Source: Planctomycetales bacterium | GTDB lineage: Bacteria; Planctomycetota; SBBH01 | DNA: 13,613 nucleotides | Direction: 5' to 3' | Assembly (NCBI GenBank): GCA_005239795.1 | Contig: SBBH01000240.1 | Location: 1-13,613 of the forward strand | Shown: piece by piece, positions 7,004 to 13,127 of the stretch | Layout: each line of letters opens with the position of its first letter | Position numbering within the stretch: position 1 is the first letter of the stretch | Program-made: the position numbers and the translations under genes | The notes under the pieces: generated by a model | The model's input: the letters and a program-made list of their open reading frames with translations, nothing else | What the model was told of the DNA's origin: nothing | Database searches by the model: none

Positions 7004-7116
7004 GTGCTTCGTGGTTCGTGATTCGTGGTTCGTGGTTCGTAGGAAATCTCCGCGCCGGCGAACCACGCATCACGCGTGACGAAACACTTTCTCTGCGCCT
7101 CCGCGCCTCTGCGGTT
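7004..7116 (-). repeat. Repeat cluster in the secY-rplO spacer: five 7-mers, an inverted arm, and 8-mer units
   Basis: On the plus strand five head-to-tail units of the form TTCGTGG lie at 7008-7042 (three exact, two with one change). Four further 7-nt steps, starting GAACCAC, run from 7060 to 7087. CGTGGTTCG at 7031-7039 and CGAACCACG at 7059-7067 are exact inverted copies, so the transcript could form a 9-bp stem with a 19-nt loop. From 7091 to 7113 are three units close to CCTCTGCG. The spacer fills almost the whole gap between rplO and secY. Its function is not known. Confidence 0.85.
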
Positions 7117-7125
7117 CATGGCTTT

Positions 7126-7572
7126 CTACTGCACGACTTCGGCCTTGCCGCCCGCCTTTTCGATCTTCTCCTTCGCGGCCGCGCTGAAGCCGTGCGCCTT
7201 CACGGTCAAGGCGACCTTGAGCTCCCCGTCGCCCAGGATTTTGACGCGCTTGACCGCCCGCGTCACCAGGCGCGCCTTCGAAAGCGCCTGCGCGTCGACG
7301 GTCGCGCCGACCTGGAATTTCGCGAGATCCGCGACATTGACGATGGCCGAGGCTTCCTGATAACGCGCCTGCGAAAACCCGCGCTTGGGAAGCCGCCTGA
7401 AAAGCGGCATCTGGCCCCCCTCGAAAGGGCGGCGCATCGACCAGCCGGAACGGGCCTTCTGCCCTTTATGCCCGCGCGTCGACGTCCCCCCGTGCCCCGA
7501 GGCCATGCCGCGCCCCACCCGCTTGGCGCGCTTACGCGGAACCTGGAACGCCTTCGCTTTCTTTAAATCCAT
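7126..7572 (-). CDS. rplO: 50S ribosomal protein L15
   Basis: L15 is a late-assembly 23S rRNA-binding protein. The 148-residue product has the Gly- and Lys-rich extended N-terminal arm (RVGRGMASGHGGTSTRGHKGQKAR, about residues 18-41; shown here as a motif region), then FEGGQMPLFRRLPKRGF and a globular C-terminal domain ending KAHGFSAAAKEKIEKAGGKAEVV. Length is normal. The start ATG is one base after the rpsE stop, so translation is probably coupled; a weak AAAGG lies further upstream. Its stop is followed by about 146 nt of repeat-rich spacer before secY. Confidence 0.97.
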   Translation of the reverse strand: MDLKKAKAFQVPRKRAKRVGRGMASGHGGTSTRGHKGQKARSGWSMRRPFEGGQMPLFRRLPKRGFSQARYQEASAIVNVADLAKFQVGATVDAQALSKARLVTRAVKRVKILGDGELKVALTVKAHGFSAAAKEKIEKAGGKAEVVQ

Positions 7573-7573
7573 G

Positions 7574-8110
7574 CTAGAGCCATGCCTTTCTTCGGCGCGC
7601 CCCCATCTCGAAGGCGTCGAGCGACACCCCGCGAAGCGCCTCGATCTCCTGGCGCGAGCGGAGCTTGCCGATGGCGTCGAACGTGGCCTTCAAGAGGTTC
7701 AGGGGATTCGTGCTCCCGCGCGCCTTCGAAAGGACGTTCCGGACGCCGGCCGCCTCGAACACCATCCGGACCGCGCCGCCCGCCGTGACGCCGGTGCCGG
7801 GGCGCGCCGGGCGGATGTGGACGCGGGCGCTCGCGAATCGCCCCTCGACCTCGTGGGCGATCGTGTCCCCCTCGAGCCGGACCGGAACGATGTTGCGCTG
7901 GGCAGCCTTCGTGGCCTTCTGAATGGCGGCCTGGACTTCGTTCGCCTTGCCGAATCCCCAGCCGACCTTGCCGGCGTGGTTCCCCACGACGACCAGGGCT
8001 GAAAAGCCGAAGCGCCGCCCTCCCGCCACGACCTTCGCCGTGCGGTTGATCTTCACCACCATGTCGGTGAAACCGGACCCCTCGCCCGCCACGGAAATCG
8101 GATCGGCCAT
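7574..8110 (-). CDS. rpsE: 30S ribosomal protein S5
   Basis: S5 lies at the mRNA entry site and affects decoding accuracy. The 178-residue product has the N-terminal double-stranded RNA-binding region (RTAKVVAGGRRFGFSALVVVG, then GKVGWGFGKANEV) and a C-terminal domain with PARPGTGVTAGGAVRMVFEAAGV and STNPLNLLKATFDA. The reading frame is open further upstream through rplR, but I chose the ATG at 8110 because AGGAGGG lies just before it and the protein then has normal S5 length. Only one base separates its TAG from the rplO ATG, so rpmD is not between them. Confidence 0.97.
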   Translation of the reverse strand: MADPISVAGEGSGFTDMVVKINRTAKVVAGGRRFGFSALVVVGNHAGKVGWGFGKANEVQAAIQKATKAAQRNIVPVRLEGDTIAHEVEGRFASARVHIRPARPGTGVTAGGAVRMVFEAAGVRNVLSKARGSTNPLNLLKATFDAIGKLRSRQEIEALRGVSLDAFEMGARRRKAWL

Positions 8111-8121
8111 TCTCCCTCCTA

Positions 8122-8487
8122 CTAGAACTGCAAGCCTCCCTTGCGCGCGGCGTCGGCCAGGGCCTGGACGCGCCCATGATACCGGTATCCGCGGCGGTCG
8201 AAGACAACGCGGCCCACCCCCTTGGCCTTGGCCGCCTCGGCAATCTTCCCGCCGATCCGCTGGGCGGCTCCGAGCGTCCCCCCCTTCTTGACCTCGGCGC
8301 GCACGTCTGCGGACAGGCTCGATGCCGAGGCGATCACTGCCCCGCGCGTGTCGTCGACCACCTGGGCGTAGATGTGCTTCGAGGAACGGTAGACCGCTAG
8401 GCGCGGCCGCTCGGGTGTGCCGAAAATCTTGCGGCGGACACGCATCTGCCGCTTCTTCCACAGGATGTTGCGCTGCGTATTGGCCAT
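8122..8487 (-). CDS. rplR: 50S ribosomal protein L18
   Basis: L18 binds 5S rRNA together with L5. The 121-residue product has the family motifs RPRLAVYRSSKHIYAQVVDD, then AAQRIGGKIAEAAKAKGV and the C-terminal VFDRRGYRYHGRVQALADAAR. Length is normal. The ATG start has no recognisable SD (the upstream bases are GAATCCTAAC); instead the start lies nine bases beyond a 20-bp imperfect stem. Translation could therefore depend on the spacer structure. The next gene, rpsE, follows after 11 nt and has a strong SD. Confidence 0.97.
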   Translation of the reverse strand: MANTQRNILWKKRQMRVRRKIFGTPERPRLAVYRSSKHIYAQVVDDTRGAVIASASSLSADVRAEVKKGGTLGAAQRIGGKIAEAAKAKGVGRVVFDRRGYRYHGRVQALADAARKGGLQF

Positions 8488-8496
8488 GTTAGGATT

Positions 8497-8560
8497 CGTG
8501 CGAAAATAAATTCTGTGGTTTATTGCAACGCATCACTTTAACAGAAATCATTTCCGCACG
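8497..8560 (-). repeat. Imperfect 64-nt inverted repeat (hairpin) in the rplF-rplR spacer
   Basis: The arms are 8497-8516 and 8541-8560, 20 nt each, with a 24-nt loop. On the minus-strand transcript 17 positions form Watson-Crick pairs, two form G-U pairs and one is a U-U mismatch. Both G-U pairs keep the stem closed in RNA read in the gene direction, which fits selection on the transcript. The stem ends nine bases before the rplR ATG, which lacks an SD. Confidence 0.8.
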
Positions 8561-8568
8561 GCGCCTTA

Positions 8569-9123
8569 CTATTGGGCGCCCGCGCCGAAAGAGGCCTTCC
8601 CGGCCTTCTTGCGGACATGCTCGCCCTGATAGCGGATCCCCTTCCCCTGGTAGACATCGGGAGGGCGCGCGGCGCGGATGCGCGCGGCGACCTCGCCCAC
8701 CTTCTGCTTGTCGGGCCCCGAGACGATGATATGCGTGGCATCGGGGCACTGCACCGTAACGCCCGCGGGAATGTCGAGGAGGATGGCGTTGGCAAACCCC
8801 ACCGAAAGCGAGAGCTGCGTCCCTTTGAGCGCGGCGCGGAACCCCACCCCTTGGATCTCGAGCTTCTTCTCGTAGCCGGAGGCGACGCCCGCAAGAAGAT
8901 TCGCTGTGAGCGCCCGGCAGGTGCCGTGCAGGGCCTTGGTGGCCTTGTCCTCCACGCGCCCCACCGTCACGGTCTTCTGCTTCTCGTCTAAGGCTACCGT
9001 GATCCCCGCCGGATAGGTCAACGACTGCTTCCCTTTGGGCCCTTCCGCCTGGAGAACGCCGCCGGCCAGGGAGACCTTGACCTTGTCAGGGATGGGAACC
9101 GGTTTTTTGCCGACGCGCGACAT
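8569..9123 (-). CDS. rplF: 50S ribosomal protein L6
   Basis: L6 lies near the factor-binding site of the large subunit and contacts the sarcin-ricin loop region. The 184-residue product has the two repeated domains typical of L6: MSRVGKKPVPIP at the start, GPKGKQSLTYP, LLAGVASGYEKKLEIQGVGFRA at the junction, and DVYQGKGIRYQGEHVRKKAGKA near the end. Length is normal. The ATG follows AAAGGTG in a 21-nt gap after rpsH. Downstream lies an 81-nt spacer with a long imperfect hairpin before rplR. Confidence 0.98.
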   Translation of the reverse strand: MSRVGKKPVPIPDKVKVSLAGGVLQAEGPKGKQSLTYPAGITVALDEKQKTVTVGRVEDKATKALHGTCRALTANLLAGVASGYEKKLEIQGVGFRAALKGTQLSLSVGFANAILLDIPAGVTVQCPDATHIIVSGPDKQKVGEVAARIRAARPPDVYQGKGIRYQGEHVRKKAGKASFGAGAQ

Positions 9124-9144
9124 AAGTCACCTTTCTTTTAAAGA

Positions 9145-9540
9145 TCAACCGATCTTCGCGATCACCTCGCCGCCGAGCCGCTGCTGGCGGCACTCGCGGT
9201 CCGAGAGGACTCCCTTCGACGTCGTCAGGATGGCGATCCCCATGCCGTTTAAGACCGCCGAGAGTTCCGAGGCTCGGCGGTAAATGCGCCGGCCGGGGCT
9301 GGAGACGCGCCGGATTTGGCGCATCGTCCGCTCGCCCGAGGGGCCGTATTTCAGGTAAATCCGCAGGATCCCCTGCCGGCCGTCCTGCACGACGGTGAAA
9401 TCCTTGATGAACCCCTCGCGCCTCAACACCTTGGCGATCCCAATCGCCAGGCGCGAGGAGAGGATGTTCACGTCGGGCTTCCCCGCCGTCTGGGCGTTCC
9501 TGAGGCGCGTCAGCATGTCCGCGATCGGATCGGTCATCAT
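9145..9540 (-). CDS. rpsH: 30S ribosomal protein S8
   Basis: S8 binds the central domain of 16S rRNA and, in Escherichia coli, represses the spc operon by binding its mRNA. The 131-residue product shows DPIADMLTRLRNA near the start, YLKYG, then RRVSSPGRRIYRRASEL, GMGIAILTTSKGVLSDREC and GGEVIAKIG at the end. The usual C-terminus is closer to GEVLCYVW, so the last four residues are divergent. Two ATG codons stand side by side at the start; SD AGGAGGG overlaps the rpsN stop codon. No spc autoregulatory site could be identified by eye. Confidence 0.98.
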   Translation of the reverse strand: MMTDPIADMLTRLRNAQTAGKPDVNILSSRLAIGIAKVLRREGFIKDFTVVQDGRQGILRIYLKYGPSGERTMRQIRRVSSPGRRIYRRASELSAVLNGMGIAILTTSKGVLSDRECRQQRLGGEVIAKIG

Positions 9541-9554
9541 GAAGCCAAACCCTC

Positions 9555-9749
9555 CTACCAGCTCGCCTTGCGCATCCCGGGAATCTCACCGCAGGAGGCC
9601 ATGCTCCGGAGGCAGATCCGGCAAACGCGGAATTTCCTGTAATACCCGTGGGACCGCCCGCACAGGAGACACCGGTAATGGAGCCGCACCTTGAACTTGG
9701 GCTTCTTGAGGTTCTTCTTCAGCTTCTCCATCCAGGCGGTCTTGCCCAC
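9555..9749 (-). CDS. rpsN: 30S ribosomal protein S14, type Z (zinc form)
   Basis: S14 helps fold the head of the small subunit. The 64-residue product is the short zinc-binding form, with Cys at 27, 30, 43 and 46 (RCLLCG and RVCRICLR) and the family ending GEIPGMRKASW. Type-Z proteins are about 61 residues. The start is GTG; it aligns with the usual MAKK start of the family and has GGAGGA eight bases upstream, directly after the rplE stop. The internal ATG at codon 7 would remove conserved N-terminal residues. The SD of rpsH overlaps the stop of this gene. Confidence 0.97.
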   Translation of the reverse strand: MGKTAWMEKLKKNLKKPKFKVRLHYRCLLCGRSHGYYRKFRVCRICLRSMASCGEIPGMRKASW

Positions 9750-9763
9750 TCTTCAGTTCCTCC

Positions 9764-10600
9764 CTAGCGCTGGTGCCCCGCGGCCGGCTTGGCCGCTTTC
9801 TTGGCGTCCTTGTCTTTCGTCCCCGCGGCCGACTTGGCCTGGGCCTTGGTGCTCGCCTCGAGCCGGTCCTCCCGCGCCGTGCCGGGCTTGCGGAAGGGGA
9901 TCCCAAGCGCCGTCAAAAGCGCCTTGGCCCGCTCCGGCGTCCTTGCGGACGTGCAGAGCGTGATGTCCATCCCCTGCTCGAACTCCAGTTTGTCGGCCTT
10001 CACCTCAGGGAAAATGAGCTGTTCGGAAACGCCGAAGGTGTAGTTGCCGAACCGGTCGAACGACGTCAGGGGGAGGCCCCGGAAGTCGCGCACGCGCGGC
10101 AGCGCGAGCGAGATCAGCCTGTCCAGGAATTCGTACATCCGCTGTTTGCGGAGCGTCACCTTGCATCCGATCGGAAGCCCCTCGCGCAGGCGAAAACTCG
10201 CCACCGACACCTTGGCGCGCGTCACCAGGGGCTTCTGCCCCGCGATCATCGCAAGGGTTTCGACCGCCTCCGTCAGGCGCTTCTCGTTCTCGGTCGCCTT
10301 CCCCACGCCCATGTTAACGACGATCTTCGTGAGGCGCGGAACGGCGAGGGCGTTCGTTTCGTTCAATTCCTTCATGAGACGCGGCACCACCTCGGTCTTG
10401 TAGCGCACCAGAAGCCGCGGCGGGGTGGGCGCCGAGGCCGACGGGCGCTCGGCTTTCGGCGCGGCCTCGGAGGGCTTCGCCGCCTCGGCCGGCTTCCCCT
10501 TTTTCTGTTTTTCGGCTCGGGGGTCTCTGGGCGCGTGGGCCCCAGGGCCCTTCCCTTCCTTGTGCTCCTTGTGCTCTTTTTTTTGCGCTTTCTCGGTCAC
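9764..10600 (-). CDS. rplE: 50S ribosomal protein L5 with N- and C-terminal extensions
   Basis: L5 binds 5S rRNA in the central protuberance and touches P-site tRNA. The L5 core occupies about residues 61-242: RYKTEVVPRLM, then KIVVNMGVGKATEN, AGQKPLVTRAK, FRLREGLPIGCKVTLR, FDRFGNYTFG, and GMDITL. The family is about 180 residues; this protein has 278. Residues 1-60 are a Lys/Glu/His/Pro/Ala extension and 243-278 a Lys/Ala tail, both low in complexity. The GTG start is supported by GAGGA seven bases upstream and by the continuity of the frame. The first Met within the core would lie inside the conserved region, so the N-terminal extension is probably translated. A 14-nt gap with GGAGGA leads to rpsN. 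Confidence 0.96.
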   Translation of the reverse strand: MTEKAQKKEHKEHKEGKGPGAHAPRDPRAEKQKKGKPAEAAKPSEAAPKAERPSASAPTPPRLLVRYKTEVVPRLMKELNETNALAVPRLTKIVVNMGVGKATENEKRLTEAVETLAMIAGQKPLVTRAKVSVASFRLREGLPIGCKVTLRKQRMYEFLDRLISLALPRVRDFRGLPLTSFDRFGNYTFGVSEQLIFPEVKADKLEFEQGMDITLCTSARTPERAKALLTALGIPFRKPGTAREDRLEASTKAQAKSAAGTKDKDAKKAAKPAAGHQR

Positions 10601-10618
10601 AGTATTCCTCGCTGTGCG

Positions 10619-10945
10619 CTAGCGGATTTCCTTATGGCATTTCTTGCAGACCCGTAGGCTCAACCGATGAGCGCCTTCCAGGGCGACCTTGCGAGCCGTG
10701 CGCGTCGGCTTGTCGCAGTGGGGACAGACCAAGAGGAGATTCGCGGCCGCCACCGGCATCTCGCGCTCCAGGCGCCCGCCCCCCTGGGGATTCTTGCGGG
10801 ATTTCCGGACATGCTCGAACACCATGTTCACGCCCTCGACAAGAACCCGTCCCGCGGACGCATCGACGCGGATCACCTTGCCCCGCTTCCCCTTATCGGC
10901 GCCGGTGGCGACGCACACCATGTCGTTGACCCGGATGCCTCGCAT
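10619..10945 (-). CDS. rplX: 50S ribosomal protein L24, zinc-finger form
   Basis: L24 initiates assembly of the large subunit and sits near the exit tunnel. The 108-residue product has an N-terminal KOW/SH3 segment (about residues 4-35; GADKGKRGKVIRVD) and the L24 sequence GVNMVFEHVRKSRKNPQGG. Its C-terminal half carries two Cys pairs, C74-x2-C77 and C100-x2-C103, which probably bind zinc, as in many bacterial L24 proteins. The start ATG follows GGAGGT in the end of rplN and shares a base with the rplN stop. An 18-nt gap leads to rplE. Confidence 0.97.
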   Translation of the reverse strand: MRGIRVNDMVCVATGADKGKRGKVIRVDASAGRVLVEGVNMVFEHVRKSRKNPQGGGRLEREMPVAAANLLLVCPHCDKPTRTARKVALEGAHRLSLRVCKKCHKEIR

Positions 10946-11313
10946 CAGACCACCTCCGCCGCGAGCGAAACGATCTTCATGAACCGCTTCTGCCGGAGCT
11001 CCCGCGCCACCGCCCCGAAGACGCGCGTCCCCTTGGGGTTCCCTTCGGCGTCAATGAGCACGATGGCGTTGTGGTCGAACCGGACGTAGGTGCCGTCGCG
11101 CCGGCGCAGGGCGTTCTTCGTGCGCACGACCACGCCCTTCACGACATCCCCCTGCTTGACCTCGTTCCCGGGCATCGCGTGCTTGACAGAGCAGACCACG
11201 ATGTCGCCGATGCCGGCGAAGCGCGCGTCGCCCCGTCCCAGGACGCGGATCATCGAGCAGACCTTCGCGCCGGTATTGTCGGCGACGTCGAGGTAACTGC
11301 GCATCTGGATCAT
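10945..11313 (-). CDS. rplN: 50S ribosomal protein L14
   Basis: L14 binds 23S rRNA at the subunit interface, next to L19, and in many bacteria is the docking site of the silencing factor RsfS. The 122-residue product matches the family over its full length: MIQMRSYLDVADNTGAK at the start, GDIVVCSVKHAMPG, then VVVRTKNALRRRDGTYVRFDHNA, GNPKGTRVFGAVARELR, ending VSLAAEVV. Its ATG overlaps the rpsQ stop (ATGA), with AAGGAGG about ten bases upstream inside rpsQ. Its stop shares one base with the rplX start (TGATG). Confidence 0.98.
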   Translation of the reverse strand: MIQMRSYLDVADNTGAKVCSMIRVLGRGDARFAGIGDIVVCSVKHAMPGNEVKQGDVVKGVVVRTKNALRRRDGTYVRFDHNAIVLIDAEGNPKGTRVFGAVARELRQKRFMKIVSLAAEVV

Positions 11314-11765
11314 GCGCCGTCTGCCTCCTTGTCATTCTTGCCTTTGCCATGGCCTTCGGAAGGGGCCGCGGCCTTTTCCTTTTCTTCCCTTTCCTCCCTT
11401 TCGGAGCGCTCGCGGGCCTTCGCCTCGCGGCGGGCCTGGGACTGGGCCTCCACCGAAAGGCCACGGGCCGCGCTGTCGTCAACGCCGGCCGCGCGCACGA
11501 CCCGCACCAGGCGCCAGCGCTTGGTGCGCGAAAGGGGCCGGGTCTCCTCAATCTCGACCTCGTCCCCCTCCTTGGCTTTCTGTTCTTCGTCGTGCGCCTT
11601 TAAAATCGTCACCCGGCGGATGTATTTCTCAAAATCGGGGTGGCGCATGCGCCGGGAGACCTCCACCGCGATCGTCTTGGCCATCTTGGCGCTCGTAACG
11701 ATCCCCCGGAACTGACGGCGCTGACGCTCCGGCGGGGAAGATTCTTGGGTCTTGACTTCTGCCAT
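11310..11765 (-). CDS. rpsQ: 30S ribosomal protein S17 with long charged C-terminal tail
   Basis: S17 is an early-binding OB-fold protein of the small subunit. The core (about residues 18-92) shows RGIVTSAKMAKTIAVEV, then KYIRRVTILKAHDE, GDEVEIEETRPLSRTKRWRLV, all diagnostic for S17. The family is usually 80-100 residues. This protein has 151, because about 57 residues of alternating Arg/Glu/Lys/Ala (about 95-151) follow the core and look helical or disordered. A short N-terminal addition precedes the core as well. The ATG has AAGGAAG upstream in a 17-nt gap. The stop overlaps the rplN start as ATGA, which implies translational coupling. Confidence 0.97.
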   Translation of the reverse strand: MAEVKTQESSPPERQRRQFRGIVTSAKMAKTIAVEVSRRMRHPDFEKYIRRVTILKAHDEEQKAKEGDEVEIEETRPLSRTKRWRLVRVVRAAGVDDSAARGLSVEAQSQARREAKARERSEREEREEKEKAAAPSEGHGKGKNDKEADGA

Positions 11766-11782
11766 GGCGTCTCGCTTCCTTT

Positions 11783-12031
11783 TTATTGACGGCCCGAGCC
11801 GGTCTGCTTCGGCCGTGCCGGCGCGGCTCCCTCCGGCTTGCCAGCTCTCTCTCTCTGCGCCAAAAGCGTCAGGATCCGAGCGATCTGGCGGCGGGATTTT
11901 CCGAACTGCGCGCAGTTCTCGATCTCGCTCACGGCGGAGCGAAAGCGTAGGTTGGAGAGCCCCTTACGCTCCTCGGCGAGCATCTTCTTGAGGTCATCCA
12001 TGTCCTTCTGGCGCAGTTCCCGAGCGTTCAT
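11783..12031 (-). CDS. rpmC: 50S ribosomal protein L29
   Basis: L29 is a small two-helix protein at the exit-tunnel rim, next to L23 and close to where signal recognition particle and trigger factor dock. The 82-residue product begins MNARELRQKDMDDLKKML and contains the family's LRFRSA and RRQIARILTLL segments, which form the helical hairpin (roughly 1-62). Residues 63-82 are a Pro/Ala/Gly/Lys tail absent from most L29 proteins (about 60-70 residues). The ATG has a GGAG eight bases upstream in the 31-nt gap after rplP. Confidence 0.95.
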   Translation of the reverse strand: MNARELRQKDMDDLKKMLAEERKGLSNLRFRSAVSEIENCAQFGKSRRQIARILTLLAQRERAGKPEGAAPARPKQTGSGRQ

Positions 12032-12062
12032 TTCTTCGTCTCCAATACTCCCAGTCGGCGCG

Positions 12063-12479
12063 CTAGCCGACCGCCCGAGCTAGGAAGCGCGTCTTGACCG
12101 GCATCTTCTGCGCCACGCGCGAGAACGCCTGGCGCGCCAGCTCCTCGGTGACGCCCCCCAATTCATAGAGAACCGTTCCGGGCTTGACGACTGCCGCCCA
12201 AAATTCAGGCTCGGCTTTTCCCTTCCCCATCCGGGTCTCGGCCGGCTTCTTGGTAATGGGCTTCGCCGGGAAGATCCGGATCCACAACCGCCCCGTCGTC
12301 CCCAAAAAGTGCCCGACGGCGACGCGCCCCGCCTCGATCTGGCGGGCGCTCACCCACGCCGGTCCCAGGGACTGGATCCCGTATTCGCCGAAGGCGAGGG
12401 TGTTCCCCCGCGAAGCGAGGCCGCGGACCCTACCCCGCTGTGCTTTTCGAAACTTGACCCTTTTGGGCATGAGGGCCAT
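12063..12479 (-). CDS. rplP: 50S ribosomal protein L16
   Basis: L16 binds 23S rRNA near the A-site tRNA elbow and is needed for peptidyl-transferase function. The 138-residue product has the family start MPKRVKFRKAQRGR and the block KPITKKPAETRMGKGK near residues 75-90, followed by FWAAVVKPGTVLYEL. I chose the ATG at 12479 because GGAGGAGGAAG lies just upstream. An in-frame ATG three codons later (12470) would match some family members but is further from the SD. The start region lies inside the end of rpsC. The Gly usually following MGKGKG is Ala here, a small departure. Length is normal. Confidence 0.98.
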   Translation of the reverse strand: MALMPKRVKFRKAQRGRVRGLASRGNTLAFGEYGIQSLGPAWVSARQIEAGRVAVGHFLGTTGRLWIRIFPAKPITKKPAETRMGKGKAEPEFWAAVVKPGTVLYELGGVTEELARQAFSRVAQKMPVKTRFLARAVG

Positions 12480-13116
12480 GGGCTTCCTCCTCCGAAACCA
12501 TTCCCTTGTAAATCCACACCTTCACCCCGATCGTGCCGTAGGTGGTGACGGTGAAAGCGAATCCATAATCAATTTTTGCGCGCAATGTGTGCAGGGGAAC
12601 TGAACCGAAGACGACCTTCTCGGAGCGGGCGATGTCGGACCCCATGAGGCGGCCGCTGATGCGCACCTTGATCCCGCGCACGTTGTGCTGGCGGGCGCTT
12701 TCCAAAACCTTGCGCAGAACGCGGCGGAAGGGGAACCGCTTCAAAAGCTGATCCGCGACTCCCTGGGCCACGAGCTGAGCATCCGTTTCGGGGCGGTCCA
12801 CCTCGCGCACGTTGACCTCAGCCATGCGCTGGGTGAGCGCCTCGACGTCGTTTTTCAACTTCTCGAGCTCCGCCCCCTTGCGGCCGATCACAAGACCCGG
12901 CCTGGCGCAATAGATGTAGATCCGCACCAGATCCTTCGTGCGCTCGATCTCGATCTTGGAGATCCCCGCGAAGCCGTACTGAGCGCGGACGCGAGCGCGG
13001 ATCTTCTGGTCCTCGACCAGGTAATGGCCGAATGTTTTCTTGTCGGCGTACCAACGCGAGCGCCAGTCCTCGACGATCCCGATCCGGAACCCGATTGGAT
13101 GCACCTTCTGCCCCAC
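12430..13116 (-). CDS. rpsC: 30S ribosomal protein S3
   Basis: S3 sits at the mRNA entry channel of the small subunit and has helicase-related contacts there. The 228-residue product starts MGQKVHPIGFR, has a type-2 KH domain with the GRKG loop at residues 78-81, and ends its core with the S3 C-terminal signature (SGRLMGSDIARSE, then TTYGTIGVKVWIYKG). Length is normal for the family. The start is GTG, preceded by TAGGAGGAAA, a strong SD that includes the rplV stop codon. The last 50 nt overlap the start of rplP in another frame. This leaves a short Ser/Lys/His tail after WIYKG that is partly constrained by the rplP start region. Confidence 0.98.
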   Translation of the reverse strand: MGQKVHPIGFRIGIVEDWRSRWYADKKTFGHYLVEDQKIRARVRAQYGFAGISKIEIERTKDLVRIYIYCARPGLVIGRKGAELEKLKNDVEALTQRMAEVNVREVDRPETDAQLVAQGVADQLLKRFPFRRVLRKVLESARQHNVRGIKVRISGRLMGSDIARSEKVVFGSVPLHTLRAKIDYGFAFTVTTYGTIGVKVWIYKGMVSEEEAHGPHAQKGQVSKSTAG

Positions 13117-13127
13117 GCTATTTCCTC

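Noticed and set aside
5675..7021. A 448-codon open frame on the plus strand
   Set aside because: It is the antisense shadow of secY: very rich in Arg, Asp, His and Glu, with no hydrophobic pattern or family motif. Open antisense frames are common opposite GC-rich genes.
6980..7066. Longer secY start, including ATG at 7000
   Set aside because: The upstream residues (TTNHESRTTK) are a translation of the 7-nt repeats, and no SD precedes 7000.
8111..8461. Longer rpsE frame inside rplR
   Set aside because: Arg/Gly/Pro-rich shadow sequence of rplR; the ATG at 8110 has a strong SD and gives normal S5 length.
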